DNA of 64,000 nt from Bacteroidales bacterium (GTDB taxonomy: Bacteria > Bacteroidota > Bacteroidia > Bacteroidales > GCA-2748055): positions 186,001-250,000 of the forward strand of contig JACJXF010000001.1 of NCBI GenBank assembly GCA_020636775.1, read 5' to 3'. Each line of letters begins with the position of its first letter. Position 1 is the first letter of the stretch. The notes beneath the pieces were generated by a model, which saw nothing but the letters and a program-made list of their open reading frames with translations, did not search any database and was not told where the DNA came from. Of the stretch, positions 1 through 9,139 are shown piece after piece. The position numbers were made by a program, and so were the translations under genes.

Positions 1-1
1 T

Positions 2-823
2 AGTGATAAACAGGTGTCGGTAAGCATACTTCCACAGAAATACTTTGTGGAATCGATTGCCGGAAACAGGGTTAAAGTAAACCTTATGATTCCTCCGGGT
101 GCTTCGCATTCAACATATGAGCCTTCGGCAAAACAAATGAACAGGCTGCAGCATTCCATTGCCTATTTTAAATCAGGGTATCTTGATTTTGAAATGAGCT
201 GGATACCGCGCTTTGAGGGAATAAACCCCAGGATGAAAATCGTTGATTTGTCGGAGGGTATTATACCCATTACAGGTATGGATCACCATGATGATGATGG
301 TCACCAGGAAATCCATTCCGGCACCGACCCTCATCTCTGGCTTTCGCCCGCCAATGTTAAAATTATTGCTTCCAATATTCTATCCGCCCTGAAAGGTCTA
401 TATCCCCCGGATTCAGCCTATTTTAACGAAAATTATAAAATCTTTATAGCGGGAGTCGACAGCATTAAGAATTTGTATGATTCGAATGCTGATCAGTTGA
501 GAGGTAGAAGCTTTATAATCTATCATCCGGCACTTACTTATCTGGCGAGGGATTATGGAATGGATCAGAACGTACTTCAATTTAATGGCAAGGAACCTCC
601 CCCGGAACATATCCGGGAAATAATTGATCTTGCGCGGGAAAAGAACATTCACACCATATTTGTGCAGCAGCAATACAGTACGGATAATTCTAAATCGCTT
701 GCCCGGGAAATTGATGCCAGCATTGTGCAATTTGATCCTATGAACGAAAACTGGAAGGAGGAAATGGTGTTTATCCTGAATACTCTCCTTCTAAAGTCAC
801 ATGACGATAAAAAACAATTATGA
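2..823 (+). CDS. Metal ABC transporter substrate-binding protein (ZnuA/TroA family), 5' end outside window
   Basis: Solute-binding component of a zinc/manganese-type ABC importer, acting outside the inner membrane. The reading frame is open to the left edge, so the signal peptide or lipoprotein start lies upstream; a GTG at 14 is only an internal codon. Visible family features are a TYEPS segment preceded by a His (likely metal ligand), a His/Asp-rich loop near window residues 95-107 (HHDDDGHQEIH), the DPHLWLSP motif, and a later YHPAL motif, all typical of the ZnuA/PsaA cluster A-1 fold. The stop codon overlaps the ATG of the ATPase gene by 4 bp, so the three transporter genes are translationally coupled. 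Whether the metal is zinc or manganese cannot be decided from sequence alone; the His-rich loop favours zinc. Confidence 0.9.
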   Translation, partial: SDKQVSVSILPQKYFVESIAGNRVKVNLMIPPGASHSTYEPSAKQMNRLQHSIAYFKSGYLDFEMSWIPRFEGINPRMKIVDLSEGIIPITGMDHHDDDGHQEIHSGTDPHLWLSPANVKIIASNILSALKGLYPPDSAYFNENYKIFIAGVDSIKNLYDSNADQLRGRSFIIYHPALTYLARDYGMDQNVLQFNGKEPPPEHIREIIDLAREKNIHTIFVQQQYSTDNSKSLAREIDASIVQFDPMNENWKEEMVFILNTLLLKSHDDKKQL

Positions 824-1578
824 AGAAAATCCTGGAAATTAAAAACCTGTACGCAGGATATGACGACAATGTAGTACTGAAGAATATTAATTTTCAGGTA
901 CATGAGAGAGATTTTATTGGCATTATCGGTCCCAATGGCGGAGGAAAAACAAGCCTGGTAAAAACTATACTGGGTGTTATAAAACCAATATCCGGGGAAA
1001 TTCAATATTTCTTCCCGGGAAAAAGTAAGGATTTCAGAAAGTTTATTGCCTACCTGCCACAGCAAAGCCAGATAGACAAAAAATTCCCGATTTCAGTGAG
1101 AGATGTCGTGCTTTCAGGACTTACTTCTGGAAAATCACTGTTTTTCAGATTCACATCACAGGATAAAAAAAGGGCTGATGAACTCATTGAGAAATCGGGC
1201 CTTTCCTCAATTTCCGGGAATCCGGTGGGAGAGCTCTCCGGAGGTCAGTTGCAAAGAGTTTTTCTGGCAAGAGCCGTCATTTCCAATCCCATCCTTCTGA
1301 TACTTGATGAACCCAGTACCTACGTTGATAACCGCTCTGAATTTGAATTATACGAGACTCTGAAAGAGCTGAATAAGGAAATTGCTATTCTTCTGGTCTC
1401 CCACGATATTGGCACCATTTCGAGTTATATCAAAACCATTGCCTGTGTGAACCTGAACCTGCATTACCATCCGTCGAACGAAATTACTTCAGAGGAACTG
1501 AGCATTTACAATTGCCCAGTGGATATTATTGCACACGGCGCTGTACCTCATCGGGTTTTGCATCAACATTCAAAATGA
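820..1578 (+). CDS. Metal ABC transporter ATP-binding protein (ZnuC family)
   Basis: ATPase that powers the metal importer encoded by the flanking genes, located at the cytoplasmic face of the membrane. Of 252 residues, the Walker A is GPNGGGKTS near residue 40, the ABC signature LSGGQLQRVFLARA is in the middle, and the Walker B LLILDEPST follows directly, then the H-loop LVSHD. Length is normal for ZnuC/MntB ATPases. The ATG at 820 overlaps the stop of the binding-protein gene (ATGA), and its own stop overlaps the likely permease start in the same ATGA fashion at 1575, which argues for one operon with coupled translation. Confidence 0.93.
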   Translation: MKKILEIKNLYAGYDDNVVLKNINFQVHERDFIGIIGPNGGGKTSLVKTILGVIKPISGEIQYFFPGKSKDFRKFIAYLPQQSQIDKKFPISVRDVVLSGLTSGKSLFFRFTSQDKKRADELIEKSGLSSISGNPVGELSGGQLQRVFLARAVISNPILLILDEPSTYVDNRSEFELYETLKELNKEIAILLVSHDIGTISSYIKTIACVNLNLHYHPSNEITSEELSIYNCPVDIIAHGAVPHRVLHQHSK

Positions 1579-2429
1579 CAATAATGAAAGAACTAATTGA
1601 ATTGCTTCATTATCAATACTTTATAAACGCTGTATTAGCAGCCTTTCTGGCAGCTGTTTCCTGTGGTATTGTTGGAACTTATATTGTAACCCGAAGAATA
1701 GTATTTATCAGCGGAGGAATTACTCATACTTCTTTTGGAGGAATAGGAATTGCCTATTTTTTGGGCTTCAATCCGATTCTTGGAGCAGCTGTATTTGCCG
1801 TATTGTCAGGCCTGGGGATAGAATTCTTTTCCCGCAAGGGAAATATCCGGAATGATTCAGTCATTGCCATGATCTGGTCGCTTGGTATGGCCATAGGTAT
1901 TATTTTCATTTACCTGAGTCCGGGTTACGCGCCCAACCTGATGACCTATTTATTTGGCAGCATTCTAACAGTAAACCGTTTTGACCTGTTCAGCCTGCTG
2001 GCACTCACCCTGCTTATCATACTCTTCTTTGTTTTATTTTTCAGGCGAATTCAATATGTTTCCTTTGATGAGGAATATGCCTCTACCCTGAACCTTCGTG
2101 TTGGTTTTATTAATTACAGTCTTATGGCCCTGGTTGCCCTGACCATTGTGTTTAATATAAAACTGGTAGGAATTATTTTACTCCTGTCGTTGCTTACCAT
2201 TCCGCAGAATGCAGCAAATATGATTACACGCGACTACAGAAAAATTGTTTTACTGTCTGTTCTGATAGGATTTATTGGTTCCCTTTCGGGCTTACTAATT
2301 TCCTATTACCTTAATATACCCAGCGGTGCGAGTATTATTTTCTGTCTTGCCGTAATCTATCTTCTCCTTAGGGGGATTATGGCCGTCAGAAAGAAATTCA
2401 GCCTGAGAACTGAAAACACTATTGTTTAA
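1575..2429 (+). CDS. Metal ABC transporter permease (ZnuB family)
   Basis: Integral-membrane channel of the zinc/manganese importer. The protein is very hydrophobic with about eight membrane segments, and has the family-like sequence FISGGITHTSFGGIG near the N terminus and a NxxxVGIILLLSLLTIPQNAA region late in the protein. The frame is open further upstream to 1512, but the start was set at 1575 because that ATG overlaps the ATPase stop as ATGA and directly precedes the first membrane helix; an ATG at 1584 is also possible. Gives 284 residues, normal for the family. No gene follows on this strand before the convergent antiporter at 2519. Confidence 0.9.
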   Translation: MTIMKELIELLHYQYFINAVLAAFLAAVSCGIVGTYIVTRRIVFISGGITHTSFGGIGIAYFLGFNPILGAAVFAVLSGLGIEFFSRKGNIRNDSVIAMIWSLGMAIGIIFIYLSPGYAPNLMTYLFGSILTVNRFDLFSLLALTLLIILFFVLFFRRIQYVSFDEEYASTLNLRVGFINYSLMALVALTIVFNIKLVGIILLLSLLTIPQNAANMITRDYRKIVLLSVLIGFIGSLSGLLISYYLNIPSGASIIFCLAVIYLLLRGIMAVRKKFSLRTENTIV

Positions 2430-2518
2430 TTGAGCGGGACTCTTATTCAATAATCTTTTTATCTTAGAATTTTATCACCTGAATCAGGCATTTATCCCAG
2501 CTTTGAAATAATAAACAT

Positions 2519-4588
2519 TTAACTGGTTCCAAGCCTGCTGCTTAATGAGTCATCAAGGTTTTGCTTATCTTCAGGGTAAACCAGAACGAAATTATGCTCT
2601 TTATAATACCGACTCAGAATACGCGGAAGATTCTCAAATTTGGAGGGATGAGAATACTTTTTTGGTCGGGCGGTCATGAATACCAAAAGGTCGTTTATTT
2701 CAAGCATTTCATTATAATTATTAAGACTTCCCCAGTCTTTAAATTCCTTAAAATTAATATCCGTATTTCCGGAAAGTTGTTTTCTGAAATTTTCAAAAAG
2801 ATATTTTTGCAATGGGGGTTCGCAATAAAAAACCGTCTTTTTCTTAAGCCGTCCTGAAAACAGTAAAAAAGTGCTTATACAATCCTTAAATCCAAATTCC
2901 TTTTCAAAATCAGGTGGAATAAAAATATTCAGTCCGTTAAATGATTCAAGGGATTTATCGATATGGACGATCAGAAGCATTTTATGAGCTTTCTCAATGA
3001 GCTTTTCCAACAAGGATCCCATAATGATGATGCTTGCGGATGATTTTACATTCCAGCCAATGACCAGCTTGCTGATCACCTTTTCTTTGATCGCTCTTAA
3101 AATCCCGTCAACCGCCGATACATCAATTCTGACCATTGGGCTAATGCTTTCTTCAGTTGATGAGGCATCTTGCTGGTACCTTTCCAGATTCCTGTTAAAC
3201 TGCATTATTTTCCCGGGCGACGAAATGTCATCATGCAATACGGTAAGTGGATAAATTGGTTCTTTTGAGCCGGAGGTCTTGATGGCAAATGCAAATCTCA
3301 TGAGGTATTCAATTGATCCGGGATTGGCAATAGGAACCAGAATTCTTTCAGGCTGAGTAAATTCGCTTTTTTCTTCTCCCTGCATGTTTAAATGCGATAA
3401 TTTTTGTGCGGCCTTTTCAGTAATTACTGACCCTAAAAGACAGGTGAATAAAATAATTAAAATGGCTTCATTCATTAAACCGGCATCGAAAAGCTTCAGA
3501 TTAAACCCAACCAAAACAACTGCAATGGTAGCGGCAGCCCTTGGTGTACTGAGTCCGAACATAAGGTCCCTCTCTGTTCTCGAATAAGAGTAAATCTTTT
3601 GCATTGCATAGGATGCCAGAAACTTACCCAGTATTGCCACACTTATTATTATGAAGGATTTAATCAGAAAAGACGGACTTGAAATCAGCACTGACAAGTC
3701 AATGAGCATACCAACTCCAAGAAGGAAAAAGGGTATAAAAAGATTGTTCCCGATAAATTCTACCCGGTTCATTAGAGGAGACTTTTGCGGCACAAGCTTA
3801 TTCAAGGCAAGACCTGCAAAGAAAGCACCAATAATAGGCTCAATATCCAGAATTTTTGCCAGGAAGGCTGTAAGGAATACAAGCAGTAAAAGAGCTATAT
3901 ATTGGTATCCGGGTTCACCCTGCAGACGCGTTAACAGCCATCTTCCTATTTTCGGAAGAAAAAACACGGAGAAGTTTATAAGAATAAGAAAAAATACAAC
4001 AAGTCTGGCAATAAAAAACCATCCGTTGCTGCCGTGTATGGAAGATGCAATTACTGTCAAAATTAAAAGAGCCCCTGTATCAGTTATTACTGTCCCTGCT
4101 ACTGTAATTCCTGCAATTTTAATCTGACTGAGTCCGTATCTACCAACAATTGGATAAGAGACAAGGGTATGTGTCGAAAAAATGCTGGCAAATAACACCC
4201 CTGTTTTAAAAGGCATATGCAGAACAAAGAGGGTAAGAATGAGTCCCAGTGAAAGAGGAATAAAAAAGGTAAGTAATCCGAACATTATTCCCTGCTTTCG
4301 ATATTTGGACAGTTCAAGCAGGTTTATCTCCAGGCCAGTGAGAAACATAAGATAAAGAAGGCCAACCGTTCCAAAAAGGGTAATTCCAATACTCTGTGAA
4401 ATCAGGTTGAGTCCATGGGGCCCGAGTAATATCCCGGAAAGAATCAGACCGATTATCCCCGGAAGCTTAAGTCTGTGGGCAAATAAGGGAGCAAATAGAA
4501 AAAAGAAAAGAATAATCAGAAATACGATTAAAGGGTCCTGGATAGGAAGTTTCATTCCAAGAATAGATTCCATTCTTTTTTTCTGCAA
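2519..4588 (-). CDS. Kef/NhaA-type cation:proton antiporter (CPA2) with C-terminal UspA-like region
   Basis: Monovalent cation:H+ antiporter of the CPA2 family in the inner membrane. Residues 1 to about 395 contain some twelve hydrophobic segments, including the family-like stretches LPGIIGLILSGILLGPHGL near residue 45 and EPIIGAFFAGLALN in the middle. Residues about 410-689 are soluble and look like universal-stress-protein repeats: ERILVPIANPGSIEYLMRFA opens the first. There is no TrkA-N domain, so this is the Bacteroidota CPA2-Usp architecture rather than KefB/KefC. The ion (K+ or Na+) cannot be told from sequence. Start chosen at the first ATG; a second Met five codons later is an alternative. 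Convergent with the metal transporter and divergent from dapD. Confidence 0.88.
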   Translation of the reverse strand: MQKKRMESILGMKLPIQDPLIVFLIILFFFLFAPLFAHRLKLPGIIGLILSGILLGPHGLNLISQSIGITLFGTVGLLYLMFLTGLEINLLELSKYRKQGIMFGLLTFFIPLSLGLILTLFVLHMPFKTGVLFASIFSTHTLVSYPIVGRYGLSQIKIAGITVAGTVITDTGALLILTVIASSIHGSNGWFFIARLVVFFLILINFSVFFLPKIGRWLLTRLQGEPGYQYIALLLLVFLTAFLAKILDIEPIIGAFFAGLALNKLVPQKSPLMNRVEFIGNNLFIPFFLLGVGMLIDLSVLISSPSFLIKSFIIISVAILGKFLASYAMQKIYSYSRTERDLMFGLSTPRAAATIAVVLVGFNLKLFDAGLMNEAILIILFTCLLGSVITEKAAQKLSHLNMQGEEKSEFTQPERILVPIANPGSIEYLMRFAFAIKTSGSKEPIYPLTVLHDDISSPGKIMQFNRNLERYQQDASSTEESISPMVRIDVSAVDGILRAIKEKVISKLVIGWNVKSSASIIIMGSLLEKLIEKAHKMLLIVHIDKSLESFNGLNIFIPPDFEKEFGFKDCISTFLLFSGRLKKKTVFYCEPPLQKYLFENFRKQLSGNTDINFKEFKDWGSLNNYNEMLEINDLLVFMTARPKKYSHPSKFENLPRILSRYYKEHNFVLVYPEDKQNLDDSLSSRLGTS

Positions 4589-4677
4589 GTTATTTAATAG
4601 TAATGGATTTTGATACCGGCCTGATAAAATTTAACAGGGGATTAAATCAAATTTTCACCGAAGAATGAGCTCAGGCA

Positions 4678-4709
4678 TTTCGGAAGAACCATTTTTCATT
4701 GTACCTTTA
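4678..4709 (+). promoter_or_regulatory. Probable Bacteroidota-type promoter for dapD operon
   Basis: TTTC at 4678-4681 and TACCTTTA at 4702-4709, 20 bp apart, resemble the -33 TTTG and -7 TAnnTTTG boxes, each with one mismatch. It lies 24 bp before the dapD ATG. Confidence 0.4.
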
Positions 4710-4732
4710 GCAGGCATAATAAATCAAAATTC

Positions 4733-5551
4733 ATGTTCGAAAAATTCTCAAAAATAATTGAAGAAGCATGGGATAACAGGGATAATTTGACAAAGCCTGA
4801 AGTTCGTAATGCCATTGAAGAGACTATTGCCCTTCTGGATCAGGGAAAAATAAGGGTGGCGGAGAAAAATAATGAAGAATGGACCGTTAACCAATGGGTT
4901 AAGAAGGCTGTTATTTTGTACTTCCCCATTCGTAAAATGGAAACCATTGAATGTGCGCCATTCGAGTATCATGATAAAATCCCCCTAAAAAACAATTATG
5001 AAAAACTCGGTGTACGGGTTGTTCCTAATGCAATGGCCCGTTATGGTGCTTATCTCGCCAAAGGAGTAATCATGATGCCCTCCTATGTTAATATTGGTGC
5101 TTATGTTGATGAGGGGACCATGGTTGATACCTGGGCAACGGTTGGAAGCTGTGCGCAGATTGGAAAAAATGTACATCTGAGCGGTGGAGTTGGCATTGGT
5201 GGCGTGCTGGAACCGGTTCAGGCTGCTCCTGTTATAATTGAGGACAATTGTTTTATTGGTTCAAGATGCATTGTGGTAGAGGGAGCAAGAATTGGCAGTG
5301 AGGCTGTGCTGGGCGCGAATGTAGTTATAACAAATTCGACAAAGGTTATTGATGTTACCGGTGATTCCCCCCGTGAATATAAAGGATTTGTTCCACCACG
5401 CTCGGTAGTTATTCCGGGTTCCTATACCCGCGATTTTCCGGCAGGCACATACCAGGTCCCCTGTGCTTTAATTATCGGGACAAGGAAACCATCAACCGAC
5501 CTCAAGACCTCCCTAAACCAGGCATTGAGGGAATATAATGTTGCAGTTTAA
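4733..5551 (+). CDS. dapD: 2,3,4,5-tetrahydropyridine-2,6-dicarboxylate N-succinyltransferase
   Basis: Cytoplasmic enzyme of the succinylase branch of lysine/meso-diaminopimelate synthesis, transferring succinyl from succinyl-CoA to tetrahydrodipicolinate. The 272-residue length matches DapD. Residues about 95-220 form the left-handed beta-helix hexapeptide repeats (VNIGAYVDEGTMVDTWATVG, then HLSGGVGIGGV and IEDNCFIGSRCIVVEG), and the N terminus has the DapD helical domain with EWTVNQWVKKAVIL. It is followed 11 bp later by a glycosyltransferase and then a Sua5-type gene on the same strand, likely one transcript. The product feeds peptidoglycan, consistent with the Mpl-like recycling ligase at 35.7 kb. 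Confidence 0.95.
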   Translation: MFEKFSKIIEEAWDNRDNLTKPEVRNAIEETIALLDQGKIRVAEKNNEEWTVNQWVKKAVILYFPIRKMETIECAPFEYHDKIPLKNNYEKLGVRVVPNAMARYGAYLAKGVIMMPSYVNIGAYVDEGTMVDTWATVGSCAQIGKNVHLSGGVGIGGVLEPVQAAPVIIEDNCFIGSRCIVVEGARIGSEAVLGANVVITNSTKVIDVTGDSPREYKGFVPPRSVVIPGSYTRDFPAGTYQVPCALIIGTRKPSTDLKTSLNQALREYNVAV

Positions 5552-5562
5552 TTCATTGAACT

Positions 5563-6678
5563 ATGAGAATTGGTTTTGATGCAAAAAGAGCCTTTTTTAA
5601 CCACAGTGGATTAGGGAATTACAGCCGCACGCTGATTTCCCAATTGTGCCAGCTTTTCCCGGACAATGAATATTTTCTGTTTACCCCAAAGGAAAGTAAG
5701 GATATTTCAGGTTTTCCACCTTCAAATACAGAACTGGTAAGCCCGGGGAACATTATATACAGACAGATGGGCTCTGTATGGCGTTCAGGATTTATGGGGA
5801 GAACCATTGCCTCAAAACATATTGATATTTTTCATGGACTGTCCAATGAACTTCCCCTGGACATAAAAAAGTCGAATGCCGTTTCCATTCTTACCATTCA
5901 TGACCTCATCTTTATGCGCTACCCTGAACTTTACCGTAGTACAGACCGGGCCATATATAAAAGCAAATTTCACCGAAGCTGCAGGCAGGCCGACAGGGTG
6001 GTGGCCATAAGCGAACAGACAAAGGAGGATATCATCCACTTCTTTAATATTAAGCCGGAGAAGATACGCGTGATCTACCAGGGATGCAGTCCCCTTTATT
6101 ATGAAAAGGCAGGGCAAGATTTTAAGCAAAGGGTAAAGCAGAAATATTCACTCCCGGAAAAATATATTCTCTATGTAGGAACCATTGAGGAGAGAAAAAA
6201 CCTGCTGCAGCTCGTTAAGGCAATTCACGAATACAAAATTGATGTTCCCCTGATAGTTGTTGGCCGGCCCACCCCCTATCATGAAAAGGTAATCGAGTAT
6301 ATTTCACAAAAAAAAGTCAGTAACATTCAGTTTCTTAGGGATGTTCTACAGGAAGACCTCCCATCCATATACCAGATGGCCGAGGTTTTTGTTTATCCCT
6401 CATCTTTTGAAGGATTCGGAATCCCAATCCTGGAGGCGCTGAATTCAGGCACTCCGGTAATTACCGGAACAGGCGGTTGTCTGCAGGAAACCGGTGGACC
6501 AGATACTATCTATGTAAATCCTCAGAAAACGGAAGAAATCGCAGCATCAATAAACCAATTGCTTGATAATTCCGAACTCCGGAGGAAAATGATTGAAGCG
6601 GGATATATTCACGCCAGGGGGTTCAGAGAAGAACGGACCGCCAATGAAATAATGAAGCTCTACAAAGAACTGATTTAA
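5563..6678 (+). CDS. Glycosyltransferase family 4 (GT-B)
   Basis: Sugar-nucleotide-dependent glycosyltransferase, probably cytoplasmic or membrane-peripheral, for an unidentified glycan. The N-terminal half begins MRIGFDAKRAFFNHSGLGNY, the typical GT4 opening with a Gly-rich acceptor loop; the C-terminal half contains YVGTIEERKNL (donor domain start) and the EX7E-type motif SFEGFGIPILEALNSG near residues 283-297, followed by the PVITG segment. Length (371) is normal for GT4 mannosyl/glucosyl-type transferases. It sits 11 bp after dapD and 1 bp before the Sua5-type gene, so it is co-transcribed with them; no other polysaccharide-synthesis genes are next to it, so its product cannot be named. 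Confidence 0.88.
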   Translation: MRIGFDAKRAFFNHSGLGNYSRTLISQLCQLFPDNEYFLFTPKESKDISGFPPSNTELVSPGNIIYRQMGSVWRSGFMGRTIASKHIDIFHGLSNELPLDIKKSNAVSILTIHDLIFMRYPELYRSTDRAIYKSKFHRSCRQADRVVAISEQTKEDIIHFFNIKPEKIRVIYQGCSPLYYEKAGQDFKQRVKQKYSLPEKYILYVGTIEERKNLLQLVKAIHEYKIDVPLIVVGRPTPYHEKVIEYISQKKVSNIQFLRDVLQEDLPSIYQMAEVFVYPSSFEGFGIPILEALNSGTPVITGTGGCLQETGGPDTIYVNPQKTEEIAASINQLLDNSELRRKMIEAGYIHARGFREERTANEIMKLYKELI

Positions 6679-6679
6679 T

Positions 6680-7243
6680 ATGCAGGAGGATATAAAAAAG
6701 TCGGTTGAAGTGCTAAGGAATGGCGGTGTGATTCTGTATCCTACCGATACAGTCTGGGGACTTGGATGTGATGCAGGCAATGAAGAAGCTGTAGCCCGGA
6801 TTTATAACATTAAAAAAAGGTCCGACAGTAAATCCATGCTGGTTTTAATTGACCATGAAGGAAGACTTGAAAGTTATGTAAGAGAAGTGCCTGAAATTGC
6901 CTGGGAGCTTCTTGATGCCTCGGACCGTCCGCTGACGATAATTTATCCGGGCGCAAAAAATCTTGCCAAAAACCTGATTGCCGAAGATGGCAGTATTGGT
7001 ATAAGAATTACGGATGATGCTTTTTGTTCCCGTCTCATAAATAGTTTTGGCAGGCCAATTGTCTCCACTTCGGCTAATATATCCGGTGAGAAGGCTGCTG
7101 CAATATTTGATGAAATCAGCGAAGAGATAAAGGAGGCTGTGGATTTTATACCGCAATGGAGAAGAGACGATTATGAAAAAAGGCCACCTTCATCCATTAT
7201 TAAACTGGGTGAAGGCGGACTTTTTAAAATTATAAGGCCCTAA
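6680..7243 (+). CDS. L-threonylcarbamoyladenylate synthase (Sua5/YciO/YrdC family)
   Basis: Makes threonylcarbamoyl-AMP from threonine, bicarbonate and ATP, the first step of the t6A37 modification of ANN-decoding tRNAs. The 187-residue protein has the YrdC-domain signatures ILYPTDTVWGLGCDA near residue 19, KKRSDSK in the middle, and RPIVSTSANISGE. It lacks the extra C-terminal Sua5 domain, so it is the short YrdC/YwlC form. Starts 1 bp after the glycosyltransferase stop. It could alternatively be the non-essential paralogue YciO; the strong match of the substrate-binding basic segment makes the TsaC role likelier. Confidence 0.88.
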   Translation: MQEDIKKSVEVLRNGGVILYPTDTVWGLGCDAGNEEAVARIYNIKKRSDSKSMLVLIDHEGRLESYVREVPEIAWELLDASDRPLTIIYPGAKNLAKNLIAEDGSIGIRITDDAFCSRLINSFGRPIVSTSANISGEKAAAIFDEISEEIKEAVDFIPQWRRDDYEKRPPSSIIKLGEGGLFKIIRP

Positions 7244-7255
7244 AAAACCGAAATG

Positions 7256-7972
7256 TTACTTTTTGTCCAGGGCTTTAAGTTTTCCTGAACCATTAATTTC
7301 CTTTTTTATTTCCGGGCTTCCCTTATACATTACATTTCCGCTGCCGGCTATGGAGACATTCAGTTCGCTGCCTGCAAAAACCTGGCAATTACCTGAGCCT
7401 GCAATTTCAACCTTTACCTTCGGGGCCTCACATGCTGAAGCATCAATATTTCCGGAACCGGCAATACTGAAATGCTGCTGACTTCCCTCTTTCCCACCGG
7501 CAAGTACGATATTCCCTGAGCCGGCAATACTGGCGGAGATATCATCCGATTTTAAATCTCCAAAATTAATTTTTCCGCTTCCGGCAATATTAAGATTCAT
7601 TTCCTCTGTATTAAAGGTGTTTTCAACATTTACTTCGGAAGACCCGGCAAGGCTTATCTTTTTTAAGACAGGGGTGGTTATATGTATTACGACAGGCGAA
7701 TTACTGTTTTTATCCTTTTTACATGAGATGGAGAGTTCTCCGGAATTGTTTTCCACCTTGATCATTTCCATAGTCTCTTCGTCAGTTTCAATGCTTAAAG
7801 AATAATTCTCAGCCTGCTCAATAAATACCTGAGATTTTAGTGCAATTTGTAGTTCTGAAAATTTTTGAACGGGGAAATCTTTACTTACCGGATTTTCAGG
7901 GAGAGTAAATGAAGATGCAATAAATAAAACGGCAGAAATCGCCAACACTGAGAGCATTAGATACTTTTTCAT
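7256..7972 (-). CDS. Secreted DUF2807 (GIN-domain) protein with Gly-Ser-Gly repeats
   Basis: Predicted exported protein of unknown function. An N-terminal hydrophobic signal (MKKYLMLSVLAISAVLFIASS) is followed by a DUF2807 domain, sometimes called head GIN domain. From about residue 105 to the end, the motif [S/N/E]-I-A-G-S-G is repeated seven times (SIAGSGNI, NIAGSGKI, EIAGSGNC, EINGSGKL and so on), which marks successive turns of the right-handed beta-helix characteristic of this family. In Bacteroidota such proteins are surface or periplasmic and common, but no biochemical activity is established. It stands alone, convergent with the Sua5-type gene 12 bp away and divergent from the thioesterase. 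Confidence 0.85.
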   Translation of the reverse strand: MKKYLMLSVLAISAVLFIASSFTLPENPVSKDFPVQKFSELQIALKSQVFIEQAENYSLSIETDEETMEMIKVENNSGELSISCKKDKNSNSPVVIHITTPVLKKISLAGSSEVNVENTFNTEEMNLNIAGSGKINFGDLKSDDISASIAGSGNIVLAGGKEGSQQHFSIAGSGNIDASACEAPKVKVEIAGSGNCQVFAGSELNVSIAGSGNVMYKGSPEIKKEINGSGKLKALDKK

Positions 7973-8096
7973 AATTTAAACAATTTAATGGTGAAATAAT
8001 TCTTTACCGAAGGACGTTTATAAGGCAGGAATGTTGCATAATTTGAAATTATTTTCCATCTTGTGCATTATACTTCAACTTCTAAAAAACTACGTT

Positions 8097-8552
8097 ATGG
8101 AAACAGAGAACAGCCTGTACAGGCACAACACACCTGTACAAATCAGATTTAATGATGTAGACATTCTGGGTCATGTTAACAATGCCGTTTACCAGCATTA
8201 TTACGACTTCGCAAGGATCCAGTATTTTAAAAAGGTACTTGGTGATTCGATTAACTGGGACAATCAGACTCTTGTTTTAGCCTCCATTAAAGTTGACTTC
8301 TTCAGTCCGATCAGCATTGATGATGAAATTCTTGTTGAGACCCGCGTTGAAATGCTCGGAAACAAAAGCATCTCCATGAAACAAAAGCTTATTGACGCTA
8401 AAACCCGCGAAGTAAAATCCTCCAACCGTGCCGTTCTGGTAGGTTATGATGCCAGGCTTAAAGTTACTTTTGAAGTTCCTGACGAGTGGAAAAACAGATT
8501 TGTAAGTTTTGAAGAAAGCATTGAAATGAAATATGCAGTTTCTTCCAATTAA
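8097..8552 (+). CDS. Acyl-CoA thioesterase (4-hydroxybenzoyl-CoA thioesterase/FatM-like hotdog fold)
   Basis: Hotdog-fold thioesterase expected to hydrolyse an acyl-CoA in the cytoplasm. The motif VDILGHVNNAVYQHYYDFAR holds the conserved Asp and the HVNN segment of the 4HBT/YbgC family. The open frame begins at 8031, but those extra 22 residues are hydrophobic and unlike the family; the ATG at 8097 (METENSLYRH) gives the usual 151 residues, so I used it. The natural substrate is unknown. A rho-independent terminator follows 23 bp after the stop, between this gene and convergent rimM. Confidence 0.83.
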   Translation: METENSLYRHNTPVQIRFNDVDILGHVNNAVYQHYYDFARIQYFKKVLGDSINWDNQTLVLASIKVDFFSPISIDDEILVETRVEMLGNKSISMKQKLIDAKTREVKSSNRAVLVGYDARLKVTFEVPDEWKNRFVSFEESIEMKYAVSSN

Positions 8553-8574
8553 TCAGAGGAAAGACTGAAAAATT

Positions 8575-8609
8575 AAAAAGCGAAGCTCATAGAGACTTCG
8601 CTTTTTTTA
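8575..8609. terminator. Bidirectional rho-independent terminator
   Basis: Perfect inverted repeat AAAAAGCGAAG / CTTCGCTTTTT around a short loop, with A-run on one side and T-run on the other. It sits between the convergent thioesterase and rimM genes, so it can stop transcription from both directions. Confidence 0.9.
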
Positions 8610-8611
8610 TA

Positions 8612-9130
8612 TCAAATATCAGCGATTCCTTCAGGGAGGTTAAACACCAGGAGTTTTCTTTTATTGTCTTCCTCAACAATAAAGTCGGGATGCACAGGCA
8701 CCAGGAATTCGGATGCTCCATTTTCTACCAGAAAAAGCGGGTTTAAGGGATTATCAATAAATTCACGAATAATGCCTTCAATTCCGGATGTATTATCCCG
8801 GAAAGAATATCCGGTATAATAGCCAAAATTATCTGTTTGTATGGCGCTTTCAGGTCTGTGCTCCTGCTTCTCCAGATAAACGCTCAATCCGGTAAATTTC
8901 CTGGCCTCTTCGGGGTTGTCGATAAATTCGAGCTTAACAATTGCCCTGTCGGGATACACCTCAGCTTCTTCAATAAAAAAGGGAACCAGTAATTCGTCCA
9001 CCTTGACGAATAACGGTTCCCCGGGTTCGATATCATCTGCAAAATTGCTGTTCGTACGGACCATCAATTGCCCATCAATACCATGTGCTTTCGATATATA
9101 TCCGATTAATGAACAGTCTTCTCTGATCAT
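8612..9130 (-). CDS. rimM: Ribosome maturation factor RimM
   Basis: Assists assembly of the 30S subunit head by binding S19 and 16S rRNA. The 172-residue length fits. Residues 1-90 form the RimM beta-barrel domain (SLIGYISKAHGIDGQLMVR at the start, NPEEARKFTGLSVYLE toward the linker), and residues 97-172 the PRC-barrel with the terminal FLVPVHPDFIVEED segment. It lies 9 bp downstream of rpsP on the same strand, the classical rpsP-rimM order, though trmD and rplS do not follow here. Confidence 0.94.
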   Translation of the reverse strand: MIREDCSLIGYISKAHGIDGQLMVRTNSNFADDIEPGEPLFVKVDELLVPFFIEEAEVYPDRAIVKLEFIDNPEEARKFTGLSVYLEKQEHRPESAIQTDNFGYYTGYSFRDNTSGIEGIIREFIDNPLNPLFLVENGASEFLVPVHPDFIVEEDNKRKLLVFNLPEGIADI

Positions 9131-9139
9131 CTATGGATC

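Noticed and set aside
3651..4127. 158-residue plus-strand frame opposite the antiporter
   Set aside because: Antisense to the membrane domain of a clear CPA2 gene; basic, low-information sequence.
7263..7481. Repetitive Gly/Pro-rich plus-strand frame
   Set aside because: Mirror of the GSG repeats in the DUF2807 gene; not a tandem-repeat element or CRISPR.
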